Source: Siphonodentalium dalli
Taxonomy: Eukaryota; Mollusca; Scaphopoda; Gadilida; Siphonodentaliidae
Reading direction: 5' to 3'
Assembly (NCBI GenBank): GCA_032622095.1
Contig: CP136062.1
Span: 1,304,001-1,368,000, forward strand
DNA length: 64,000 bases
Of this stretch, positions 23,835-35,943 are shown in pieces (position 1 is the stretch's first letter; each line of letters starts with the position of its first letter). The position numbers were made by a program, and so were the translations under genes. The notes below the pieces were generated by a model, which was not told the DNA's origin, made no database searches, and saw only the letters and a list, made by a program, of their open reading frames with translations.

Positions 23835-24210
23835 TCTCATATATATTTTGAAGACCTCTGTCTGTTTGTCTGTTTGTTTGTCATTTATACAAATCTACGA
23901 TTCTCGACCGATCGGGACGAAACTTGGTACGTGTGTGTAGTTTGACCAGGCGGTGGACGTTGTCGTATTGGCGAGTCCGTGCGGCGCCCGCTTCGCGCAT
24001 GCGCAGACCGGATCTCGGAAACGGGTGGAGCTATCGACTTGAAATTTGCTATGTGAATGTATCTTGCCCCGGATACGAATTTTATCCGGTCGCCGGGCCC
24101 GTGCGACGCCAGCTTCGCGCATGCGCAGACCAGATATCGGAAACGGGTGGAGCTATCGACTTGAAATTTGGTTTTTGAATAGCCCGGACAACGTCGGGCT
24201 CATAGGCTAG
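23835..24210 (+). mobile_element. Helitron-like element 2 of the triplet (left copy)
   Basis: Starts TCTCATATATATTTTGAAGA directly after the CTAG of element 1. Ends with hairpin AGCCCGGACAACGTCGGGCT (24181-24200), CATAGG and CTAG (24207-24210). It has the same family interior as element 1 but only about two 122-bp units, so the two differ mainly in tandem-unit number. Confidence 0.68.
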
Positions 24211-24850
24211 TCTAATATATATTTTGGGACTGCTGTCTGTCTGTCTGTCTGTGAATTTGTCTGTGTGCTAGCTATGGCCGGTAAAACTGCCTGACGGATT
24301 TTGACGAAATTTGATATCTAGGATTAATTTTGTCCGGGGAGTGTTTTGGACGTGTCAAATCGTGACCCCGACCTGACCTTGACCTTCAAAAAGGTCAATT
24401 CAAGGTCAAATCGGGTAAAACGGGGCGGATTTCGACGAAATTGTTACCTAGCGGTGCTGTTGTCCTGCGAATCTTTTGGACTGGTCAAATCGTTACCCCG
24501 ACCTGACCTTGACCTTAAAAAAAGTCAATTCAAGGTCAAATCGGGTAAAACGGACGGATTTCGACGAAATTTGATACCTAGAACTACTTTTGTCCGGTGC
24601 GTGTTTTGGACGGATCAAATCGTGACCCCGACCTGACCTTGACCTTCAAAATGGTCAATTCACGGTCAAATCTTGAATTTTGACGGGAGTTCGGCGAAAT
24701 TTTGGTCAAATCGAGTAAAACCGGACGGATTTCGACGGGTACTTTTGTCGGGTACTTTTGTCCTTCAAAATGATCAATTCAAAGTCAAATCGCGCAATTC
24801 GCCGAAAAGCAGAGGGGAAACAGCCGGACGAAGTCGGGTCCACCAGTTAG
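24211..24850 (+). mobile_element. Helitron-like element 3 of the triplet (left copy), different subfamily
   Basis: Starts TCTAATATATATTTTGGGAC directly after the CTAG of element 2. Ends in CGGACGAAGTCGGGTCCACC then TTAG (24847-24850), a C-to-T change of the expected CTAG. The interior matches the element at 7874-8483 (GACCTTGACCTTCAAAA, CGGATTTCGACGAAATT), not elements 1 and 2. Frames across it (for example 24346-24636) are repeat translation. Confidence 0.68.
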
Positions 24851-27800
24851 TTATAATATATTTTCGCATACCCCAATATTTAATATATATTACTTTCGGG
24901 ATAAACTCCGAGGAGGCGAAACAATGTCGGTCGTTTCTTTCACCATCTCAAATGCACATTCGTCACTGCTCGCCTCATGCCACACACTAAACGGGGACTG
25001 GAGTTTGAAGGAATGAGAGTCCAACAGTGGTTCAAATCTTGTCCTTTTCGAATCGACCTTAGTTTTATTCTCACGCCTCAAAAAAATTTCCATCTAAAGT
25101 TTTGCACTTAGAAAAGCAATTTTCTCTCAGTCAAGCGAAAGAGTTCTCCAAAAATAATCCTTTATATATATACTCCGTATCAAAGACGCGGCCGTAACTT
25201 TCATCACGTCCTATTCAAATACTGATTCATATATTTCACGTTATGCTACACACGAAACGGAGTCGACTTTTGGGGAACTCCAATCAAAATCAAGGTCTAC
25301 TCGAGTGGAATTATATAATATTGGAATGATTATTCCAAGAATACATTTGCAATGATTTAATAATAATGAATAATTTTATTTTCGAGGCTGCCCAAAACTT
25401 TATATAAGAGACACATCCCAGGATGGGAACATACGAATTTTAATAGCAGATGACTATTAGGGGGGGGGGTGGAAATATACAATAATAATTCTGAGTACAG
25501 GTGACAACTGCAGTCGAAAACGCCTCATGAACTCAGCCACTGCATTTTTACCGTGTGGATTACCACAGTGTATTTGCAACCAGATAGACACTTTCGATTC
25601 GTATAATTTTGAACAAGTTGGGAGAGACTAGCAGCAACAACAACAACATATACCATTATACACGTATAAATACCATATATAATTGTTTAATGCCATGTCC
25701 ATTTTTTCATTTGACTGTTTGGTGAACGGGAGAGAAGTCAAACTTTCTAGTTTGGCATACTAAACACCACGGCTGCATAAAGATCGCTATCAGTTAACGA
25801 TGTTTACAGCCTGAATTATTGTTCGTCTTGACATGTTTCGTTTGAACAAGATTTCTCTCACGACCCAAGCGGCGTAACTCTATCGTCAAATTGGTTCGCG
25901 CGAGATGGTTTGCTGTCTGTGTCAAGCAAGCATAATGACCATAGTCGTACGGGTCCGGTGGTGGGAGGGGGCGTGGGTGCGCGGTACTTTGGTTGGGACA
26001 GCTGCACCCCCCCCCCACCACAAACGTTTTCAAACCACCAAATTCGGGCAAATCGGAGATATTTTCGGTCAAATTCAATGGTATTTCAGGGAGAAAAATG
26101 TGGCCTATTATAGTATTTCTGCCAGAACTCTACATGCATATTTAAGGTTTGTTTGAATCTATTTTGTTTTATATTTATGTATATATACAATGTATATTCT
26201 ACAAAAAAACTGTAAGTTACAACCAATATAATTAACGATCCTGTACCAGTATATATATAAACCCTGCCATGTCTGGAGCTAAAATGTAATTTGCAAATTC
26301 GGCAACATAATTTAGGTCCAAGTGAATTCGTGTTGTTAATTTAAAATGCTAGCTAAGACATCTATCTGCCCATGCAGCTCGTAGCAATAGTTCAATCTTT
26401 AAAAATCGAGTTACACAAAATCACAAACAGTGCACTTATATAGGACAGATTGGAAGTCGGGTAGCGTAATGTAATCTCTACGCCGTTGCTTCGGACATTC
26501 AGGATCCTACGTCATGTCACGTCGTAAGCATACTAATGATCATTCAAACATGACATAAATGTACGATGACCACAGACACAGATATCAAAAGTTGACAATG
26601 ACACTTTTCATTTTGGGACCTATTATTTTAGTGAATTAACTATTTAGTATTTACAACCTAACACACTTGTTTATAATTATCCAACAGTTGGAAAGTTAAA
26701 GGAACCAAGAATTATAGCAAGCCGTACTATCGAATGTATTTATTTTATCACATTATAATCATGGTAACATTGAGTTGCTGACAAGTGTGATCCAATTTTG
26801 TTCGTTTCAGCAACCGGTCTTCTATTACATGTAGCAGCCAAAACGCCTCCTTTTGACCAAGTGTTTCCTGAAAAAGATGACAGATGAACGCATTAAATCA
26901 ACATACAATAAGCCGTCCATGGACGACGAGGCTGGTTCCAATTCCGATAATCGCGGATTTGTACATTATCCACGCACGGTGAAGACATACCATAATGTTC
27001 AGGAACATTATGTTGTAAAGTATTTTAATAATGGCTGTGTTGCTGCAAACCGACCCTGATCAAGTCGTTTATTCTGATCATTTTTGCACAAGTGCAGCCA
27101 TTATACAAAATATTTCAAAATATAAATGAATGATTCATACTGACACTGATTTTTTTGTTCAAATCGCTCGGATTAGCCAATCAACGTAAAAAAGACAACT
27201 TTAAAAGTGGATTGAAAGTGGGATATTACGCAACCCAGGGTGGATTGAGCGTGGCATGTTTAGTGTGGTTTTCCTCATGATTTGGTATGTTTACCAGCCG
27301 GTATGATTGAGAGCGAGAGTTGCTCCACCACCGGGTTGGATTGAGAGAGGGAGATTGGGCCAGCCCGAGTGGATTGAGGGTGGTAGACTGATCCACATCA
27401 GGTGGATTCAGAGCGGCAGGCTGGGCGTGGTACCCATCATATTTCTGCTTCCCAACGAGTTTTCATTGGTCGGTAATAATTGTTAATTGGTAAAAATTTC
27501 TGAGGTCACAAAATCAGATAGAGCCTTTCTACGAACCAAAGTTTTCTTTCATTACTATACTAAAACCATGCACTGCTATTTTTACCTCCGATATCTGGGG
27601 CGGTAGCTGATCCAGATGTTTCATTTATTCAGGACAATCAGAGTCGTTTGAGCTAGTGGCACTGGAGCTGTAGCAACTGCGTTTTTCTCAGTTCTACAAT
27701 GAAAGAAATACATCACAAATTAATAATAGGAATGTTTAGATTGAAAAATATACCCATCAGGTATAGAAGAGTGTGACCGGGACGGTATTATCCAGTAGGC

Positions 27801-29959
27801 AGGTAGCTATGTTTTACTTCCAAACAAAGTCCGTGCAACGTAACACACCGATCGCGTTTGTTACCAATATGACACGAAACGTGCAATAGTATAGTCAGCA
27901 TTAAACAGGTCGCCATTCGTGAGTAACAATTCACGCTCGGTGCTATGCGGTGTTTGACAACATATTGCATTTTTCTATTGGTCACGATCTCACACACACT
28001 GTGCTAAACAGTATGGTGTTATATGCATTGACGAGTGAAGTTAGCGATACACATCGTTCGTATGAACAATCCTTGACTCCTTAAACGTTTCCTATTGATA
28101 ATTCCGAGTCCAATTCAGGGTCTGGAACTTATACGCCATAATTTTCTCAAAAATGGTGGCAAAATATATAACATCGAAGTGAGTATCCATCGTTTTCTTC
28201 GCTTAAATAAATAACTTAACCAAAAAAGATAGTAAGGAGCTTCGGGTATGTACCCATTTTTGCGAAACTATTAATACCGTCTCACCATATACATTTTACT
28301 AATTTACTGTCGAGATAATATGAGTGTTATTTCTGTCACCAGTTTTCGTGGTAATGAAATGTCAACAGCAAATATCCTTAAAACAAATAAGTTCGATATT
28401 CGATTGTTGTAGTATCCGAGATGACTGTTTTGTGATAGCTCATTGGATAGTTCATTAGAATAACAGCTTGCTGATCTATTTGGATAAATGTAGAAACGAA
28501 AAACGAATGTTGAAATTGCCTGGCGTGATACGTGTATCTTGCCGCCGTTTTCGAGAAAATTATGACGTAGTTTCCCGACTCTGAAATTGTGTTCGTTAAA
28601 TAACGACCTTTTCCAAATAATTGAATGATCGGTTGCATTCAGTGTAAAAGACGTTTTATTCTCAATTAAGCACATTTCGGTCTCTATATAAACACTGTAA
28701 ACTATAAAACGATATTATGTACTTACTAACATATAATAAAATAAATTTATATGCCAAATATTAGCCACAAAGAACAACGCGATTTAGAATAAAACATAAA
28801 CAAAATATTCGGTAACATTTCACCCATTCGTCTCGCTAGAAGGACTACCAAACATCGTCAAATCGATAACATCAACAAAGTTTGCACGACGCGAACACAT
28901 GACTGGCAACGCTCATTTATGTACATGTATCTCTCCAACTATAAATCGACTCCGCGATGAAACGTGGTCAGTTATGCACTTTTGTTCGGTCGCTGATCGA
29001 GGCGAGTTATATAACTAACGTCCGATCAATTCCAGCTGCATCTACGTTAGAATATTGGAATGGTGTAACAGAGTGAGTATAAGCCTATATATAGGTGTCG
29101 ACTTGAAGTCTTAGCACGAATAATGAGGTTTGAACCCTAATCGATAACGCCAATATAGCAGTTCAATATAGAACCACGTGGACCACACTCTGTTGACTAT
29201 TGTGGCGGCATGTCATGTGACACAGAAGCGGACGATATAATAAAACCTATAAGTCGGGCTAGACCGGGATTTGTTGGCCAGGCATGGGGCATGTAATCGA
29301 CACATCTCTGCTTTTTGGTCGAATGTTTCTCGAATGGACCGAATAGCCAGATAACTGACTTCCAGACGAAATATCCAGCAAAATCGTATCTAGGAATGTC
29401 GTTGTGTTAATTGTGTGCTAAAAATTGGTATCGAGTACAATATGTCTGGATCTAGCACCACGGAGTTGACGACCAACTATGGTGCTATGTTGGTTCTAAT
29501 TTCGGTGTATAAATTGTTTATGTAACTCTTCTTTTAAGCTACGTTTTAGATACACATAATAAGTCATGGATGTGGATGTAGATAATCCTGTCTTTACTAA
29601 GTGAAGTCTCCCATCCAATTATCAAATTATATACTGGAATGGTCTATTATTCATTTGGAGGGGCGCTCGAGAAAATGATCAGAAGACAAACAGACGAAAA
29701 GGTAATGCAAGTGCAGAATTATACCTATGCATTGGTGGGAATTGTTAAGATAGTCAATTCAACAAGCGGTCTATGGCTGTTTGTTGAATGTATTACCTGA
29801 CATGTCCTTAGGGAACTACATTGTAAACCCACTACGTAACATGTTCCTAACAGTTGTGATTATTTGAAACCTCTCTATTCAAATGAATGTTGGCAACATT
29901 GTCTATGGTAAGCATACAATTTACTTACCAATACTGGAGCCTCCACATCTGAGAGTTTC
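24851..29959. other. block interior without a supported gene (left copy)
   Basis: The stretch is mostly unique within one copy. A G run (25461-25469) and a C run (26007-26016) vary in length between copies. A good-looking 3' splice site (TTTTGTTCGTTTCAG, ending 26810) precedes 26811, but the reading frames after it are short. Open frames at 26853-27059 (plus) and 28304-28675 (minus, 123 codons, ATG start) are intact in both copies. The copies are too similar for that to count as coding evidence. Confidence 0.5.
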
Positions 29960-30410
29960 TGCAATGAAAAATGTGAGACATTGTACGAAAATCTGAACAC
30001 CTTTCTAATAAAGAATATGAGACATTGCATGAATATCTGAACATATTTCTAATGAAGAATGAGAGTCATTGCACAAACATCTCAACGCCTTTCTGATGAA
30101 GAATGTGAGGCATTGCACGAACAGCTGAACGCCTTTCAAATGAAGAATATGAGGCATTGCACGAACATCTGAACACCTTTCAAATGAAGAATATGAGGCA
30201 TTGCACCAACACCTGAACACCTTTCAAATGAAGAATATGAGACATTGCACGAACATCTGAAAACCTTTCAAATGAAGAATATGAGACATTGCACGAACAT
30301 CTGAATACCTTTCTAATGAAGAATATTAGACATTGTACGAACATCTGAACACCTTTCTAATGAAGACTATGTGACATTGCACGAACATCTGACCATATTT
30401 CTAAGGCCGC
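29960..30410. repeat. 44-bp minisatellite (left copy)
   Basis: About ten units containing GAAGAATATGAGGCATTGCA then CGAACATCTGAACACCTTTC. The period of 44 bp is not a multiple of three, so the 71-codon minus-strand frame here is not a protein repeat. It ends at the transition to GGCCGCGTCCAACC near 30405. Confidence 0.92.
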
Positions 30411-33336
30411 GTCCAACCGTTAACACACTCGCAAATTTGCCTGGCATAACATTTCTGTTTATTTGGTTTATAGGTATTTCGATACAGTAAGCTATACTGT
30501 GCTAGAAAACAAACGCACTATACTGGTTTCTATGACGAAATGCCTGCACAAAATATCAGACAAGTTTCCCAGTGTGTGAAGGCTGCTTTTCCGGAACTGG
30601 CAATATTGCAGGATAAATGTTCATATAATTCGTTACTGATGATTACCTACATACTGCGCACTGTAGAGCGAAAAACTTCGGTGTTACTGAATATGTGTAT
30701 TCGTTTGTTATCGGCATGTTGCTTAATAAAACAAATAAAATTTACTAAATATTACACATTTGGTTATCGTCTTATCTGAACGCTAGTTTCAGGTATATAC
30801 AAAATGTAGCAGGTGGCTTTGTATGGAGTTGGCTTTGTTTTCCAACCAAAAATCAAATTCTGGCAAACATCTTCTGACAAACTTTGATTTCAACTTTACC
30901 TTTACTATTAACAATTATCTGATTGTGACCTATTACGACTTAAATGGCGACTTCACAAATGTGAACCATAACCAAATATCAAGAATTATGTTTAATAATG
31001 CTTAGGTTATCAACAGGATAACACCACAATTGTGATTTCTAAGTAAAAAAGAGGCATAATTCTGTCAACAAATTGGAACTGTGACCAAACTCGACATATG
31101 TTTTCTGAAAATACGAACCATATATAAAAACAGTTCGATAGAATATTGCTCTAGTTGCCGTGTACGGTAACCCAATAATTAATATTTATAAGTGGAAACA
31201 GGGGCATAACGCTGTCAAAATCATCGGACCGAAACCAAATTCGAACTTGATTTGCATCCCTTCAAATATGAACCATATAGTAGTGACAAAATTAATGACA
31301 AACAAATTATGTTGAACATTTCTATAATTCAGATGTTTTGTGTACCCGACTTCAGTATTCTGCATGGATACAGGGATATACAATGCAATGTAGCTATAGA
31401 GGGTCTATAAACATTTCACAGCCTAAAGTTGGAAATGCTTCAGCTGATGGCCATTATTTCTGACAAAACATGGCCGCAAATACTATAAGAAAATATTGAC
31501 ACTAAATTTTGATTGTAAAATCAAACCATGAGAACAAATCCAACTTATTATTTAGTATCATATTTCCAACTCAAGTGTTAGCCATACAATATTGAAGAGG
31601 TTGACCCAAAGTTGAAAACTTCACCCTCCCGCCGCCTATACTATATACAAGTGAATATGTTATCAATCATTATTAAACATGCAGTCCAATATATGAGGAC
31701 CGGACCCGTGCCCTATCCGGATTCCTACGACAGGGACGATGCGACAACTTTAATAAATTATTTCAACATTTGGAAATTTCATACTTGACACAACATCATC
31801 ACTTGGAAATTTCACACCAAAAATAGGTTGAAATTGTTTTCACAGTTTAATTTCACTACCAGTGCTTAGAGGGAAAATTGTTGTTATTGGCAGTCCCATA
31901 TTTTCCTACTTTCTATCAATATGTTGGACTAATATGGCCATTCTGTTGGAAAATTGCCAGCCTGAGGGAGGTGCCAGGTTGAAGTTGAAAATTTCCAACA
32001 GATCGAAAGCTTGAGATACACAAGATGGAAATTCCAACCCAAGTAATGCATATATAATTTCGCGAACATGGGATTTTTGTCTGGTTCAATGGGGTGCAGA
32101 TAAACGTTTTATAGTGGGCATCCCCAACGTAGACCCTCTAGCCACGCGCCCCTGATGCTGTTAACAAATATATTGTTTTTAATTTGTCTTTTTCGCGGTG
32201 TTCATAATCTGAACATATCCAGCAAAAGCCATTATACGTATAATAACAAGCATTCAAAAACATATTTATTGCGAAACTTTTTTAATATACTGTTTGTATT
32301 AGTTGTTGAAAATCGGTCCGATTAACCAAGCACCGCAAAAATTGCAATCATCAGAACACATAACGGTACTTTATCTTAATGACATCAGTTTTCCATAGCA
32401 CTTCAGCAGGACCAACAGCATCATATCATATATATTAGCAGGAGTACTTGAACAGGGGTGATACCCCAACATTCGATCTCATTCATATTTGTCTATGCAC
32501 GTACATGTAATTTAGTTCATGTCATACTGTAAACAACTGGTTATCGCTCAACAAGCCACTATCGCATGTAGGAGCTTTTGGTGGCCTGACATCGACTTTA
32601 AAATAGAAACGTTTGTAATTTCGGTCAGGCTAACAATAATGCAAATTGTCGTCTGGTATAAAGATCGTTTACGCGTCCGTTCGCAATTATGAGCTTTTGA
32701 TATCGTTTTATGCGTATTGATTTAATGATTTTCGCGATGGCTGTGTGATACAAATGATGGTGACTGCAGTTATTTTTCTTTTCTCTTTTGGTGGTGATGT
32801 TTTACAGACTTGTGTATTATTTTTTTGCACACATATCCACGGAGAGTGCCTTGGGTCTCTTTAAAATGGAGGTTAAGTGACACATTTTGAATGTGAATTT
32901 GCGCGCAAATATCTGGAGTAAACGTTAAGTATGAAGCAGATGTCCGAGAACTAAAGTAAAAAAATAACGTATATAATTTAAAATGGAGGGCGGGCGAGGC
33001 AAATTAGAATTGTTTGCTATAAATTTATTGTTTACATTTTTTTTCTTCTGAAATACAATACGTGACATACTTTTGAATAATCAATATCAAATTCAATAAT
33101 ACAAAAACAGGCTGATGGAGCAAGTTCTGAGCCGACCAGCCAGATAACCACCTATTAATTTAACTATCACATCAAATCACAAACTCATTGAAACTGTTAC
33201 ACATCTCTAACATTTGTTCGATCCAGAGATTTGCATTAAATCCCCATTAAAATTTGGCCACTTGACCTCATGCTCAAAACTGAAAGACCGGTGGGCTCCA
33301 CGCTCTCCAAACCATCTTGATGCCACTCTGCATATT
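30411..33336. other. block interior without a supported gene (left copy)
   Basis: AT-rich sequence between the 44-bp minisatellite and the secreted-peptide exon. It should contain downstream exons of the minus-strand gene starting at 33534, but I could not identify one with confidence. Frames at 30540-30779 and 31186-31383 have no recognisable domain. GTTGGAAATTTCC-type phrases near 31780-32045 recall similar ones at 4190-4260. Confidence 0.45.
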
Positions 33337-33434
33337 CTACCCAGACATCGGTTTATGATACTCTTTTATTCCCACAGAAAGCATATATTGATTATTTAAA
33401 CGGCAATGTTCGGTGAGCCCTGTGTTATGCATAC

Positions 33435-33534
33435 CAACCTCGACATCGTCTCCACTGCTTCCGGAAATTCGATTCGAGTAAACGAGCTGAACCATCATCA
33501 TGGCGACCACAACAAGAATTAAAAACTTCTTCAT
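33435..33534 (-). CDS. candidate first coding exon of a secreted peptide (left copy)
   Basis: The minus-strand ATG at 33534 opens a frame with a clear N-terminal signal peptide: MKK, a hydrophobic core (FLILVVVAMMMVQLV) and a small-residue cleavage region (YS, then NRISGSSGDDVEV). Cleavage would fall after about residue 20. The frame stays open for 65 codons to 33337. A good 5' splice site, G|GTATGC, lies after the first base of codon 34 (exon end 33435), and sequence after it loses secreted-peptide character, so I place the exon end there (phase 1). A TATA-like box lies about 80-90 bp upstream. I do not recognise the mature peptide; only a single cysteine follows if the frame is unspliced. 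Downstream exons should lie at lower coordinates but were not found. The same exon is repeated identically at 55517-55616. Confidence 0.5.
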
Positions 33535-33610
33535 CTTCGTAACTTCGTTAGCACTGGTTTACAAGTGACAGAACTGAGTAGAGACCAATGATCATTCAGC
33601 GAGATCGCGT

Positions 33611-33624
33611 CGGAATATATAAGG
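33611..33624 (-). promoter_or_regulatory. TATA-like box for the secreted-peptide exon (left copy)
   Basis: The minus strand reads CCTTATATATTCCG. It lies 77-90 bp upstream of the ATG at 33534, leaving room for a 5' UTR of roughly 50 bp if transcription starts about 30 bp downstream, near the TCATTGG at about 33585. This is a positional inference. Confidence 0.45.
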
Positions 33625-34710
33625 GGCTTATCGTGTGATGATCACGCTGGGTCATTCGGCCGCTACTAACCAGGGGGAATGATCGGAGATACCTTCAAAC
33701 ATTAGGCAAAATTATGCAAACCTTAGGTTGTTTTATGATAAAAGATAAAAGCAGTTTCTGAATATTGTTACTGATAATGACTGAAATAGTAACGCAGTGA
33801 TCAAAATGCATGATTGTGTCAACTAAATAATCTCAACGTTTGCTATTTATGACTTCGGACGGAGAGCGGTGATGCCAGAAGTCACGTCCTGACCCAAACC
33901 TTACTTATTTCAGTAACTACATACGATTAGTGTTGAGATAGGCTATTGTATAAGTATCCAGCGGCTCTGGGACACGTATGTCGTGTGATGGATGGTACAT
34001 CAGCGGCGAATCAAAGTTTTGTTAATACTCATGCAAGGTGAATTATTTTTACTTAAACGATGATCTAGCTCTTCAACAAAATTTTTATGTCGACCGACAA
34101 GCATTGAAAGTATTTTGTTAAATAACAATAGATGTCTCACTGATGGTTTGCCTTTTTTTCCACAACGAAAATAGAATATTAGCTTTGAACGATTCATAGT
34201 GCAGTTCAAAACTTTTGTCTGAATGAGTACAACTTAACCGTTGTGCATTTGCGATCACCCGCCACAAGACTGCATGGCCATGTATTATAGTAGGTTTGTC
34301 GTCTTGATGTGACTGCAACGCAAAAAAGGCATAAATGGAGAAAAAGAAGACCTTGTCGGGGTAAGGACAACAACCCTTCAAACATTATATGTGGAGCCTA
34401 AACATCCCAGTTCTAACGCGATGCACTCTAAATCGCGTTGGTAAAATTTTACCCAACAACATTCGTGCATCACGCGAATGTTGTGTAAATTTTACCCAAT
34501 GCTGGGCTATGTTTTTACTCAACGCAGGGTAACAATTTAACAAGATTATAACAAACAATGCCATAGAATACCATGTGTTCACAAAAAGAGGCCAACATGT
34601 ACTGCTACAAATATGGTTCACCCATTGTCTAAACACTAGGTTGCAAGCCTATTCGTTTATTGACATTAAAGCACGTGCACGTGAGAGGGATTTTCAAAAC
34701 ATTACTATAA
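33625..34710. other. high-divergence end of the duplicated block, no gene seen (left copy)
   Basis: No supported gene. A small GTAAAATTTTAC palindrome with a CAACATTCG/CGAATGTTG stem lies at 34441-34483. Compared with the right copy, this segment has many more substitutions than the preceding 14 kb, plus a 20-bp indel near 34079. Confidence 0.5.
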
Positions 34711-35783
34711 CTGATGAACCCGCCGTTGCACGGGCCAAGTGTGGCAAAATATAAACAGTTCGTAATTAGGAACTGATCTTTGCTAAAACTCCCCAAATCA
34801 TATCACCGGACTTGGAACAAGCTGATTCACGGTACTATGAATGACACAATACTAGCACGCTTTCGCTGTCCCGATAAGGTCAAGTATAAAGAGCGTTCGA
34901 GTAGAACTTTGTCCAAATGTGGTGAATATAAAGAGCGTTTCTGTCGTGTTATTATGTTCGGTAATGCGTATATGACGCTATAAGATTTCCTATATATGCA
35001 ATATGTTCTCTCTCTCCACACCCCACCCAAACGCTATATATGCATGCATGCGAACCCTGCCCATGTTAACCGGAGAGTACATATTCATATCCTTGCCAAA
35101 TTACGTCGCAATCGGTGCAGAAATGTGAATGTTCAGCCTTCATCGTTCAACATTCATATATACAATTTTCACGGATAATATTCCCCACACTATCTCTCTC
35201 TCTCTCTCTCACACATCTCTCTCTCTATCTCTATCTCTCTCTATCTCACTATCAATCTCTATATCTCTCTAACTCCATCTCCCTTTCGATCGATCTTTCT
35301 CTCTCCATCTATCCAGTTCTCCCCCTCCCTCTCTCCCCCCCTCTCTCTCTCTCTCTCTCTCTCTTCCTCTCTCTCTATCTCACTAGCAATCTCTATATCT
35401 CTCTAACTCCATCTCCCTTTCGATCGATCTTTCTCTCTCCGTCTATTCAGTTCCCCCCTCTCTCTCTCTACCTATCTATCTATCTCTCTCTCTCTCTCAT
35501 AGGCACCATGAACAATTTCCTATATACAAAATACACGGAGAATATTGTCAAAATTATCAACACTATCTCTTTTTCCCCACCTCCATCAAATCAACCGCTA
35601 TATATGCATGTATGTGAACCCTGCCCATGTTATAACCGGAGAGTACAGATTCATATCCATACCAAATTTCGTCGCAATCGGTGCAGAAATGTGAATGTTC
35701 AGCCTTCATCGTTCAACATTCGACTGCGCATATTTTCACAAGTTCCTATATACAATATACACGGAGATTATTCTCGAAATTGC

Positions 35784-35831
<48 letters not shown>

Positions 35832-35943
35832 CCCCCCCCATCTCTCTATCTTTCTCTCTCCATCTGGGTCCATTTCTCTCTCTCTCTCTCAATCTTTCTC
35901 TCTCTCTCTCTCTCTCCGGCCCCCTCTCTCTCCCCTATATATA
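34711..35943 (-). mobile_element. CT-rich Helitron-like element (left copy), truncated
   Basis: The left edge (minus-strand 3' end) carries CCCGCCGTTGCACGGGCC, able to form a CCCG/CGGG hairpin, preceded by CTGATGAA where the intact copy at 62868 has CTAGCTCATGTA. The body alternates CT microsatellites with a ~180-bp module (CGCTATATATGCATGCATG, ACCGGAGAGTACAG, AATTTCGTCGCAATCGGTGC, TTCAGCCTTCATCGTTCAAC). An AT run occupies 35789-35828. Relative to the right copy it lacks about 140 bp after 34981 and one internal module. Open frames rich in S and L are CT-repeat translation. Confidence 0.55.
35789..35828. repeat. AT microsatellite
   Basis: An uninterrupted (AT)n run of about 40 bp. The corresponding run in the right copy (58849-58908) is longer. 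Confidence 0.95.

Larger units (their letters stand above)
19151..35943. repeat. large direct duplication, left copy (~16.8 kb)
   Basis: The sequence from ACCGGTATATTTATCAAGGA onward recurs from 41229. Offsets are 22078 (19.2-21.5 kb), 22077 (to about 25 kb), 22085 (26.8-30.5 kb), 22082 (33.2 kb) and 22102 (34.2-35.0 kb), so the copies differ by small indels only. Differences from 19.15 to 33.8 kb are very few and mostly homopolymer length. From about 33.84 to 34.98 kb substitutions are far denser. Beyond 34.98 kb the copies still align through CT-rich modules but with large length changes, ending around CCGGCCCCCTCTCTCTCCCC. Real segmental duplication and an assembly-level duplicate of two haplotypes are both possible. 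Confidence 0.93.

Noticed and set aside
23035-24178. Series of 84- and 94-codon frames spaced 122 bp apart
   Set aside because: They are the 122-bp tandem unit of Helitron-like elements read in different frames.
26853-27059. 68-codon plus-strand frame after a good splice acceptor
   Set aside because: The acceptor-linked frame hits a stop before this frame's start. It may be an exon, but the support is too weak.
28304-28675. 123-codon minus-strand frame with ATG start, intact in both copies
   Set aside because: No recognisable domain, AT-driven composition, and the copies are too similar for intactness to show selection. Left out as a gene.
29960-30410. Possible CRISPR array (regular 44-bp repeats)
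   Set aside because: There are no unique spacers; the units are contiguous tandem repeats in a eukaryotic context.
34441-34483. GTAAAATTTTAC palindrome and CAACATTCG stem as a regulatory hairpin
   Set aside because: Short arms in AT-rich DNA; differs between copies (G for A in the right copy), so no sign of constraint.
19151-35943. The whole duplicated block as one giant Helitron
   Set aside because: The left edge (ACCGGTATATTTATC) has no TC, CTAG or hairpin on either strand.
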